23,197 nucleotides of DNA, taken from positions 1-23,197 of the forward strand of contig JAFAWZ010000142.1 in the NCBI GenBank assembly GCA_019241495.1. Reading direction: 5' to 3'. Under the pieces are notes generated by a model. The model searched no databases and had not been told where the DNA came from. It saw only the letters and a list, made by a program, of their open reading frames with translations. Source of the DNA: Acidimicrobiales bacterium (GTDB taxonomy: Bacteria; Actinomycetota; Acidimicrobiia; Acidimicrobiales; Palsa-688). Numbering within the stretch: the first letter of the stretch is position 1; each line of letters opens with the position of its first letter. A program made the position numbers and the translations under genes. This document shows positions 16,609 through 23,197 of the stretch, one piece after another.

Positions 16609-18024
16609 ATGGCCATCCCTCTAGCTGCTTTCTCGCTGCGCATCCGGGCCCGGATCCAGAACAAACCGGGCTCGTTCGCCGCCCTGGCCACGGTCATCGG
16701 CGAGGCGGGCGGCAGCCTGGTCGGGATCGAGATAGTCGAGACGGACGGAGCGACCGTAACCCGGGACCTCGTGGTCTTCTGCGCCTCTGAAGGCCATGCC
16801 GCCACTGTCGAGGCGGCCACCCGCGCCGTTGAGAACGTGGCCGTCTTGGAAGTCGAGGACCGTACCTTCGGCGTGCACGAGCGGGGCAAGCTGAGCATCG
16901 ACGCCAAGCGCCCGTTGCGTGACCGCGACGACCTCTCCATGGCTTACACACCAGGGGTGGCCCGGGTCTGCCTGGCCATCGCGGACCAAGCGGACCTGGC
17001 CCACCGTTACACCATGAAGGCCAACGCGGTGGCCGTAGTCACCGACGGCACGGCCGTTCTCGGCCTCGGCAATATCGGGCCCGAGGCCGCCCTGCCGGTG
17101 ATGGAGGGAAAGGCCGTGCTCTTCAAGGCCTTCGCCGGCGTCGACGCGGTGCCCGTGTGCCTGAAGGTGTCCTCCCCGGATGAGCTGGTCGAGACGGTGC
17201 AGCGCATGGAACCCATGTTCGGGGGCATCAACCTCGAAGACATCGCCGCCCCGCACTGCTTCGACGTGGAGGCCAGGTTGGCGGACACCCTGTCCATACC
17301 GGTCTTCCACGACGACCAGCACGGCACCGCGGTTGTGGTCCTGGCCGCACTGCGCAACGCGTGCAAGCTGGTCGGCAAGGACCTGGCCGATTTGCGGATC
17401 GTGCTCTCGGGGGCCGGGGCGGCCGGGGTGGCGATCACCAAGATCCTCATGAGCGCCGGCGCATCTGACATAGTCGCGGCCGACCGCAAGGGAGCCATCT
17501 ACAAGGGCCGGGAGGGCCTCGATCCCTCCAAGCAGTGGCTGGCTGATCACGCCAATCCCGAGGGGCGGTCCGGGACTCTTTCCGGGGTCTTGCGCGGCGC
17601 CGACGTGTTCATCGGGGTGAGCGGGCCGGGCCTGCTGGGCCGGGCCGACCTCGAGACCATGGCGCCTGGGAGCATCGTCTTCGCGCTGGCCAACCCGGTC
17701 CCCGAGGTCCTGCCGGAGGAAGCCGAAGGGCTGGTCGCGGTCATGGCGACGGGGCGCAGCGACTACCCGAACCAGATCAACAACGTCTTGTGCTTTCCTG
17801 GGATCTTCCGGGGTGCGCTCGACGCCGGGGCGACCAGGGTGACCGAGAACATGAAGCTCGCCGCGGCGGACGCCATCGCTGCTGCAGTGGCCCCCGGGCA
17901 GTTACATGCCGATGAGATCGTCCCCAGCGTGTTCGCCCCCGGCGTGGCCTACCGGGTGGCCGAAGCCGTCGCCGCCGCGGCCCGGGCTGACGGGGTGACC
18001 CGGGAGTCGGCGTCGCCTAGCTAG
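16609..18024 (+). CDS. NAD(P)-dependent malic enzyme with N-terminal ACT domain
   Basis: A 471-aa enzyme for oxidative decarboxylation of malate to pyruvate. Residues about 8-85 form an ACT-type regulatory domain (LRIRARIQNKPGSFAALATV), as in many actinobacterial NAD-malic enzymes. The catalytic part has MAYTPGVARVC (Tyr113), AVLFKAFAG (Lys173), NLEDIAAPHCF, HDDQHGTA (Asp235, Asp236, metal and substrate), the Rossmann motif GAGAAG (268-273), and FALANPVPEV and NQINNVLCFPGIFRGALD near the C terminus. Length is normal for the short bacterial class. ATG 16609 matches the start of the ACT domain and follows a TATTCT box. The last 123 bp overlap, in antisense, the 3' end of the PAP2 gene. Confidence 0.94.
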   Translation: MAIPLAAFSLRIRARIQNKPGSFAALATVIGEAGGSLVGIEIVETDGATVTRDLVVFCASEGHAATVEAATRAVENVAVLEVEDRTFGVHERGKLSIDAKRPLRDRDDLSMAYTPGVARVCLAIADQADLAHRYTMKANAVAVVTDGTAVLGLGNIGPEAALPVMEGKAVLFKAFAGVDAVPVCLKVSSPDELVETVQRMEPMFGGINLEDIAAPHCFDVEARLADTLSIPVFHDDQHGTAVVVLAALRNACKLVGKDLADLRIVLSGAGAAGVAITKILMSAGASDIVAADRKGAIYKGREGLDPSKQWLADHANPEGRSGTLSGVLRGADVFIGVSGPGLLGRADLETMAPGSIVFALANPVPEVLPEEAEGLVAVMATGRSDYPNQINNVLCFPGIFRGALDAGATRVTENMKLAAADAIAAAVAPGQLHADEIVPSVFAPGVAYRVAEAVAAAARADGVTRESASPS

Positions 18025-18843
18025 GTCTACGATCCGCCCCGGCCGGCGTGCGTCGTGTTGGAGCGCCCGGCGGGCCTCCCGAGCGGTCCACCAACCGTGC
18101 CACCGGTCCGTTACGACCGTCGAAGCGACGAAGGTAGCCACTCCCGCTACGACGTCCAACAGCCAGTGATTGCCGGTGGCCAGCACTGCCACACAAGTCA
18201 CACCGGGATAGATCCACACTGCGGCAGCCCAGCTGTGCGGTCGCAGAAGCCGCCACATGGCCAGCGCCGACCAACAGGCCCACGCGATGTGCAGCGACGG
18301 CATGGCGGCGAGTTGGTTGGCGGCGGTCGCCAAGGTCCCGGTGTGCCACGAGCCGAACGCATGGGTGTTGGCCACCAGATCGGGGTAGGCCGTCGGATCG
18401 AGCAGCCGGGGGGGTGCGGTCGGAAAGGCCCAGAACACGAGCATGCCGATCAGGTTGATGAGCACCAGGCTGGTACGCAGCGGCCGGTAGAGGGTCGGCC
18501 ATCTCACCCACAACAACAGGACCAAGGCGAGCGTCACGACGAAGTGAGCGTTGTCGTAGTAGTTCGAGACGAACAACGCCAGCGTGTGGTGGGTCGACAG
18601 CCAGTGGTCGAAGCTCGCTTCCGGATCGAGGTGGAGGACCTTCTCGACGTGGAGCACATCCTGGGCGTCGTGGTTGGCCATGGCAGCCCTGAGGGGGACC
18701 AGGTTGTTGACCGCGTCGTATACCCACAGGAGCCACACGATCACGATCAGCTCCAGCCAGGCGCGTGGTCGGCGGCCGCCCTCGTGAGGGCGCAAGGCCT
18801 GGGCGAGCCGGTTCCGCCGGTCTTTCCTGCCAGTCACTGCCAC
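17902..18843 (-). CDS. PAP2-family membrane phosphatase / phosphotransferase
   Basis: A 313-aa polytopic protein with about six hydrophobic segments (near 29-47, 100-113, 123-140, 185-200, 205-222 and 226-245). PAP2 motifs are present: PSLH (His185) and GNHWLLDVVAG (His226, Asp230), with an upstream PPRLL segment, as in the PAP2_3 branch related to inositol-phosphotransferases. Likely acts on lipid phosphates or transfers a phospho-head group at the outer membrane face. GTG 18843 is the first start and GTG 18837 is an alternative with AGGGTGG just upstream. The last 40 or so residues are arginine- and glycine-rich, and are coded antisense to the malic enzyme C terminus. That tail may be a late stop rather than a functional part. 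Confidence 0.85.
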   Translation of the reverse strand: MAVTGRKDRRNRLAQALRPHEGGRRPRAWLELIVIVWLLWVYDAVNNLVPLRAAMANHDAQDVLHVEKVLHLDPEASFDHWLSTHHTLALFVSNYYDNAHFVVTLALVLLLWVRWPTLYRPLRTSLVLINLIGMLVFWAFPTAPPRLLDPTAYPDLVANTHAFGSWHTGTLATAANQLAAMPSLHIAWACWSALAMWRLLRPHSWAAAVWIYPGVTCVAVLATGNHWLLDVVAGVATFVASTVVTDRWHGWWTAREARRALQHDARRPGRIVDLARRRRLPGHPVSPGRGGDGFGHPVGHAGGEHAGDDLIGM

Positions 18844-18902
18844 CCTGCACAGGAGTTGGCCACGCGCCCTGCGGTCCTCTCGTCTATGGCCCCAATCAAG
18901 TC

Positions 18903-18921
18903 AGTGTACGACCCTGGGTCG
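18903..18921 (-). promoter_or_regulatory. Candidate promoter/operator upstream of the PAP2 gene
   Basis: On the minus strand TACACT (18908-18903) is a possible -10, about 60 nt before the start. Directly upstream of it lies CGACCC-T-GGGTCG (18909-18921 on the plus strand), an inverted repeat with 6-bp arms and a 1-bp centre. Its place within the -35/-10 spacer suits a repressor site. No -35 is convincing. Confidence 0.35.
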
Positions 18922-18942
18922 GTTACCGTCGTGGCCGGCCCG

Positions 18943-20094
18943 TTAGTATCGGGCGAACCCGGAAACCTTCTCGATGATCGCGCCGGTTGCGAGCAGCGCC
19001 TCCTCGCTGTGGGGCGGACCGGCAAGTTGCAGGCAGGCGGGCCACGGGCCGGCGCTGGCGACGGGGAGGGCCAGAGCCGGACCGCCCGACAGGTTGAACG
19101 GGGCGGTGTAGCGGATCTCGCTCAGCCGGGCCGCCTGCGCGATGGCGGGCGGCTCGTCAGCCAGCAGGGGGAGGGCCACGGCCCCCACGGACTCGAAGAG
19201 GGTGCACAGCGCGGCGGCCCAATCCCGCCCTACCTCCCAGGCGGCCACGACCTCGTCCTGGCTGATGAGCGAGGCCAGCTCGAGCCGCCGAGCGACGTCG
19301 GCAGACAGGTCCGAGGCGTGCTCCCGCCACAGCTCGGCGTGAGCCGTCCAGGCCTCGGCCGACAGGATGGTCATCGCCGCGTGGGTGGCTTCGGACCACA
19401 TGGGCAAGGCGACGTCCACCACACGGGCACCCGTGGATGCGGCGTAGGCGGCCAGGGCGTGGTCGAGGGCCGCGTCGATCCAGGCTCCGGCAGGCAGCCG
19501 CAGCCGACCGATCACCGGCACCGGCTCGGTCATGCCGGCGAAGGACTGATCCATGAGGGCCAGGCCCTGAGCGGCCCGCTCGACGGTGAGGGCCAAGGGG
19601 CCGACGGTGTCGAGCGAAGGGGCGAGGGGCGCGACACCCTCCAGGCTCACCCGGCCGCGGGTCGTCTTCAGCCCCACCACGGCACAGCACGCCGCAGGGA
19701 TGCGGATCGACCCTCCGGTATCGCTGCCATAGGCCACGTCGGCCTCACCCGACGCCACGGCCACGGCCGAGCCGCTGGAGGATCCTCCAGGTACCCGGCT
19801 CGGGTCGAGCGGGTTGACCGGTGTGCCGTACCAGGGGTTGATGCCGGTCACCCCGTAGGCCAGCTCGTGGAGGTTGGTCTTGCCGGCGATGACGGCGTCC
19901 CCGCGGCTCGCCGCGGCCCGGGCCCCGGCGAGGCAGGTTGCGTCCGCCGCGGCCGGTAGGGCGGACGCAGCGATGACTCTCGACCCGTTGGTCGTCGGGA
20001 CCCCTTCCATGTCGATGAGGTCCTTGACCGCCACCCGGAGCCTGGTGCCCCGGCCCGGCTCGTCGAAACGGACGATCCAGGTGGCGCTGGTCAC
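18943..20094 (-). CDS. Amidase signature family hydrolase
   Basis: A 383-aa Ser-cisSer-Lys hydrolase. AVKDLIDMEG gives Lys24, GGSSSGSAVAVASGEADVAYG (from 103) holds the cis-serine, and GSDTGGSIRIPA places the nucleophile at Ser129. Later VGLKTTRGRVS and APSLDTVGPLALTV are typical. It is shorter than GatA or most amidases (450-500 aa), mainly in the C-terminal half. The tRNA-dependent GatA role is unlikely because gatB and gatC are absent next to it. A small aliphatic or aryl amide is the likely substrate type. GTG 20094 has GAGG 8 nt upstream. The PAP2 gene starts 99 bp downstream on the same strand. Confidence 0.9.
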   Translation of the reverse strand: MTSATWIVRFDEPGRGTRLRVAVKDLIDMEGVPTTNGSRVIAASALPAAADATCLAGARAAASRGDAVIAGKTNLHELAYGVTGINPWYGTPVNPLDPSRVPGGSSSGSAVAVASGEADVAYGSDTGGSIRIPAACCAVVGLKTTRGRVSLEGVAPLAPSLDTVGPLALTVERAAQGLALMDQSFAGMTEPVPVIGRLRLPAGAWIDAALDHALAAYAASTGARVVDVALPMWSEATHAAMTILSAEAWTAHAELWREHASDLSADVARRLELASLISQDEVVAAWEVGRDWAAALCTLFESVGAVALPLLADEPPAIAQAARLSEIRYTAPFNLSGGPALALPVASAGPWPACLQLAGPPHSEEALLATGAIIEKVSGFARY

Positions 20095-20239
20095 CCGGCC
20101 TGCCTCATCGGTTGTTTCCCCCGCAGCGTTGGCCCACTACCCAGCTACCGTACGACGTGACCACCTCGGCGGGCGAGGTCACGGTGGGCCTGATCGAAAG
20201 TTTTGACCGGGGGTGACCCAATGTTTGGGCCGAGACCAT

Positions 20240-20245
20240 TAGAAT
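20240..20245 (+). promoter_or_regulatory. Candidate -10 box of the DUF3048 lipoprotein gene
   Basis: TAGAAT lies 9 nt before ATG 20255, so the message would be leaderless or nearly so. No ribosome site precedes the ATG. TTGACC at 20203-20208 is too far (31 nt) to be its -35. Confidence 0.45.
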
Positions 20246-20254
20246 CTTGGCCCG

Positions 20255-21349
20255 ATGGAATCGGGGCACCAGGCGGGTGCGGTCTCACGCGGCGCGCTGG
20301 TGGCGCTGGCAACGGTGGCAGTCGCAGCCGTTCTGGCCGGATGCGGGTCGAAGCACAAGACCCTGGTTGCCCCACGGGCTCCGCTGGCCACCGTAGGGAC
20401 CACGGCCCCGGCGCCCTCCACGACCGCCGCCCCGCCACCGGTCTGCCCGCTCAACGGCGAGCCTGCGCCGGGCGGAAAGATCCCCCAGCGACCCGCCCTG
20501 GCCATCAAGGTGGAGAACCTCCCCGAGGCTCGGCCGCAGTACGGGTTCTCGACCGCTGACGTCGTCTACGAGGAGCCTGTGGAAGGCGGCATCACTCGCT
20601 TCATCGTGATCTATCAGTGCTATGACGCGGCCCGGGTGGAGCCGATTCGCTCAGGTCGGATCATCGACCCGGAGATCGTGCAGCAGTACGGCGCTCACCC
20701 TCTTCTCGCCTACGCGGGGGCCATCCCTCCAGCCGTGAGCGCCATCGACTCGTCCAGCCTCCTCGGCCTGAGCGCGGCATCGGCGCCCGGGAGCGTGTTC
20801 CCCCGGGACTCCTCCCGCGCCGCCCCGCACAACCTGATGTCGTCCACCACGGTCCTCTACGACTACGCCGCCTCGCTCCACGGGCCCCAGACCACGCCTT
20901 CTGCGTCACCGCTGGTATTCGGCCCGCAGCCGGCCAGCGCCACCCCGGCCACCAGCGTCCACATCCCCTACGAGTTCTCGGACCTGACGTGGACTTGGGA
21001 GGCGTCATCACAGCGCTGGACCCGGTCCTACAGCGACACCGGTCCGGCCACTGAAGCCGAGGGCGGGCAGGTCAGAGCGGCGAACGTCATCGTGATGCCG
21101 GTCGAGATGTACCCGAGCCAGTACGTGGAGGACCCCACCGGCAGCCACGAGAACCTCCTCACCTTGACCGGTTCGGGGCAGGTGCAGGTCTTCCGCAACG
21201 GCACCGTGACCAGCGGGACGTGGAACCGGGCCAACCTGGCCACCAACACCACTTACCTCGACGCGTCCGGCCAGCCCATCTCTCTCACCCCGGGACAGAC
21301 CTGGATCGAACTGGTGCCCACGACAGTCGGGGACGTCGTAACGCCCTGA
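20255..21349 (+). CDS. DUF3048 (YerB-like) lipoprotein
   Basis: A 364-aa exported lipoprotein. A hydrophobic signal ends in lipobox VLAGC, so Cys30 is the likely lipid site. A Thr/Pro/Ala-rich linker (about 40-62) follows. The DUF3048 region contains RPALAIKVENLPEARPQYG, VYEEPVEGGITRFIVIYQC and VEPIRSGRIIDPE, which are the family hallmark. The C-terminal part, with VRAANVIVMPVEMYPSQYVEDP and GTWNRANL, matches the paired C-terminal domain. Biochemical function is unknown for the family, which is related to Bacillus YerB. It is divergent from the amidase gene (160 bp apart) and 70 bp upstream of the ABC transporter gene. Confidence 0.9.
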   Translation: MESGHQAGAVSRGALVALATVAVAAVLAGCGSKHKTLVAPRAPLATVGTTAPAPSTTAAPPPVCPLNGEPAPGGKIPQRPALAIKVENLPEARPQYGFSTADVVYEEPVEGGITRFIVIYQCYDAARVEPIRSGRIIDPEIVQQYGAHPLLAYAGAIPPAVSAIDSSSLLGLSAASAPGSVFPRDSSRAAPHNLMSSTTVLYDYAASLHGPQTTPSASPLVFGPQPASATPATSVHIPYEFSDLTWTWEASSQRWTRSYSDTGPATEAEGGQVRAANVIVMPVEMYPSQYVEDPTGSHENLLTLTGSGQVQVFRNGTVTSGTWNRANLATNTTYLDASGQPISLTPGQTWIELVPTTVGDVVTP

Positions 21350-21419
21350 CGCCCGGGCCCCACCGCGGAAACCCCGCAAGCGAAACCGCGTTCGGGCCGA
21401 GTAATGAAAAAATGGAACG

Positions 21420-23197
21420 ATGCCGGCCGTCGAGACCCGCATGACCGGGCCCCTCCGGCCGATAGAGCTGGCGACCGCGGCCGTGCTGGGGGGGCTGGCC
21501 GTGGTCTTGACGGTGGTGGGTTGGTTCCTTCCCCACCTCGGGCTGATCGCCGCCTTCGCCGTGGTCCCGCTCGGCGTCGTCGCCCACCACCACCGCTTGC
21601 GGGCCCTGCTGGCCTCGGCGTTCGCGGCATGCGTGTTGAGCTTCTTGGTGGCCGGAACCGGCACGGTGAGCAACATCGTCGAGTGCGCCGCCATCGGCGG
21701 CCTGGTCGGCATCGCCAAGCGCCGGGAGTGGAGCCTGCGCCTGGTCGCCCTTGGGGTGGCGGTCATCGGTCCCGTGCTCGCCGCGATCAGCGTGGGCCTG
21801 CTGGCCCTGTTCTCGTCGCTGCGAAAGCTGACGCTGACCCAGTTTCGCAACACCTGGAAGGGAATCCGGAAGATCGTCGGCGGGCTCCTCCAACAGGTCG
21901 GGCTGCTCGGGCCGATCGACCATTTCGTCAACGCAGCGCTCAGGGACTGGTGGGTGACGGTCGCCGTGGTGGTCATGGGGGCGACCGTCTGGTTCGCCGT
22001 TCTGGGCTGGGTGTTCATCGGGGCGGTGCTCGAGCGCCTCAAATGGATCCGCGCTACCGACCGCCTGGACGTCGGGCCCGACCTGGCGGAGCCGGGCCCG
22101 CTCCCGGTGACCCTCTCCGGTGTGAGCTATCGCTACCCGGGCACGGACCACGACGCGATCGACGGCGTGACCCTCACCATCTCGCCGGGCGAGATGGTGG
22201 CCCTGGTCGGTGACAACGGCTCGGGCAAGTCGACGCTCAGCCGCATCCTGGCCGGTCGCTCCGCCACCGGCGGGACGATCTCCAGGCCGGGAGCTGCCGC
22301 CCTCGGGCGCCACGGCGGGACCGCCATGATCTTGCAGCACCCCGAGACCCAGGTCCTCGGGGTGCGGGTGGCCGACGACATCGTTTGGGGCCTGCACGAC
22401 GCGACGGGCATAGACATAGAGGACGTGCTGGCTCAGGTCGGGTTGGCTGGCTTCGCTGAGCGAGAGACGTCCGGGCTCTCAGGTGGCGAGCTGCAACGCT
22501 TGGCGGTAGCGGCCGCGTTGGTCCGCCAACCCCGGCTCCTGATATCCGACGAGTCCACCGCCATGGTCGACGAGGCCGGGCGGCGAGACCTGACCGCCCT
22601 GCTGCGCTCGCTGCCCACGCAAAACCACGGCATGGCAGTGGTGCACGTTACCCACCGGCCCGAGGAGGCCAAGGTCGCGGATCGGCGTTTCCGCATGCAG
22701 TCCGGCCGGTTGCTACCCGACGACGAGCTGCTGCAGCCTCGCGGCCCGGTGGAGGGCCGGGCCGCGAGCGGCTTGGGCATCGCCTCCGAAGAGCCAAACC
22801 GGCCGGCTGCGCTCGAGCTGATCGGGGTCAGCCATACGTACGGGTTGGGTACGCCGTGGGCCCAGTCCGCCGTCCGGGGCGTGGACTTGAAGGTGGGTCC
22901 CGAGGAGGGGGTGTTGATCGTCGGCGGCAACGGCTCGGGGAAATCGACCCTGGCCTGGATAATGGCCGGGCTCCTCCGACCGACCTTCGGCGAGTGCCTG
23001 CTGGGGGACGCGCCGGTGCGGGGCCAGGTCGGCTCGGTCGGGCTGGCCTTCCAGCACGCCCGCCTTCAGGTCCAGCGGGCGACGGTAGGCCGTGATGTGC
23101 GGGCCGCAGGAGCACCCGACGACGAGGCGGTGGCCGCGGCCCTGGCGGGGGTCGGTCTCGATGCCGCCGAGTTCGCCGAGCGCCGCGTCGATGCCCT
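21420..23197 (+). CDS. ABC (ECF-like) transporter: membrane domain fused to two ATPase domains (partial, open at right edge)
   Basis: The frame from ATG 21420 has no stop to the window end, giving 592 codons. Residues about 15-200 hold roughly six hydrophobic segments (for example IELATAAVLGGLAVVLTVVG and LLASAFAACVLSFLVAG) and resemble DUF2232/ECF S-component-like membrane proteins. ATPase 1 (about 229-440) has Walker A GDNGSGKST (Lys270), signature LSGGELQRLAVA (354-356), Walker B LLISDES (Asp377, Glu378) and H-loop His412. ATPase 2 (from about 483) has Walker A GGNGSGKST (Lys508) and is cut before its signature motif. The order S-like domain, ATPase, ATPase fits an energy-coupling-factor importer for a vitamin, metal or precursor, with a T component probably further on. 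ATG 21441 is an alternative start. The substrate is unknown. Confidence 0.88.
   Translation, partial: MPAVETRMTGPLRPIELATAAVLGGLAVVLTVVGWFLPHLGLIAAFAVVPLGVVAHHHRLRALLASAFAACVLSFLVAGTGTVSNIVECAAIGGLVGIAKRREWSLRLVALGVAVIGPVLAAISVGLLALFSSLRKLTLTQFRNTWKGIRKIVGGLLQQVGLLGPIDHFVNAALRDWWVTVAVVVMGATVWFAVLGWVFIGAVLERLKWIRATDRLDVGPDLAEPGPLPVTLSGVSYRYPGTDHDAIDGVTLTISPGEMVALVGDNGSGKSTLSRILAGRSATGGTISRPGAAALGRHGGTAMILQHPETQVLGVRVADDIVWGLHDATGIDIEDVLAQVGLAGFAERETSGLSGGELQRLAVAAALVRQPRLLISDESTAMVDEAGRRDLTALLRSLPTQNHGMAVVHVTHRPEEAKVADRRFRMQSGRLLPDDELLQPRGPVEGRAASGLGIASEEPNRPAALELIGVSHTYGLGTPWAQSAVRGVDLKVGPEEGVLIVGGNGSGKSTLAWIMAGLLRPTFGECLLGDAPVRGQVGSVGLAFQHARLQVQRATVGRDVRAAGAPDDEAVAAALAGVGLDAAEFAERRVDA

Noticed and set aside
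18055..19959. A 634-codon plus-strand frame opposite the PAP2 and amidase genes
   Set aside because: Composition is Gly/His/Arg/Gln-rich as expected from antisense of GC-rich genes. Both opposite genes have full catalytic motifs.
21285..22397. Minus-strand frames of 344-370 codons over the ABC transporter gene
   Set aside because: They oppose a frame with membrane segments and intact Walker and signature motifs. Their composition is that of antisense code.

Overview
The window is high-GC bacterial DNA with dense genes, many GTG and TTG starts, and stop/start overlaps. It looks chromosomal. Several features point to Actinomycetota: an HU protein with a lysine/alanine tail, a CofC-type enzyme of coenzyme F420 synthesis, a candidate 6C RNA, and several TANNNT boxes 7-9 nt before start codons, which suggests leaderless mRNAs. 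I lean towards an Acidimicrobiia-like lineage, but this is inference. I see no phage, transposon, integron, CRISPR array, tRNA or rRNA.

Region 1 (1-6120, minus strand) runs from a GH63-like glucosidase through a SnoaL-like protein and a stand-alone ATP-dependent DNA ligase to a glycosyltransferase of the MGDG-synthase type. The glycosyltransferase carries a membrane segment and what looks like a dead NodB deacetylase domain. It overlaps the start of a further exported or membrane protein cut by the window edge. Gaps of 6 and 11 bp and the final overlap suggest that everything after the glucosidase is one operon.

Region 2 (6121-9624, plus strand) holds the Lon protease, a regulatory stretch with two stem-loops and three copies of an AAA-CCCTTG/AAGGG motif, an HU protein, and a free-standing protein that resembles only a histone-H1-like tail. 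It closes with a hairpin between convergent genes.

Region 3 (9625-12796) has two divergent units 31 bp apart. Leftward are cofC and a PIG-L (LmbE-like) deacetylase. Rightward are an RpiB-like isomerase with altered active-site residues, a RibD-C-type reductase and RNase HII. Genes within each unit overlap by 3-4 nt.

Region 4 (12798-16608): a minus-strand pair encodes a small four-cysteine protein and a large lipoprotein built from about ten Asp-box-like repeats. A divergent MarR regulator follows. A 391-bp gene-free stretch then carries two hairpins with seven-cytosine loops, which match the description of the actinobacterial 6C RNA, and a third C-rich hairpin further on.

Region 5 (16609-23197): an ACT-domain malic enzyme converges on, and overlaps, a PAP2-family membrane phosphatase gene. 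Upstream of the phosphatase on the minus strand is an amidase-signature enzyme. Divergent from that are a DUF3048 lipoprotein and a large ABC transporter protein, open at the right edge, that joins a membrane domain to two ATPase domains. Most genes are housekeeping or envelope functions. The least ordinary items are the 6C-type RNA locus, the glycosyltransferase/pseudo-deacetylase fusion, the stand-alone H1-like tail protein and the repeated palindrome before the HU gene.
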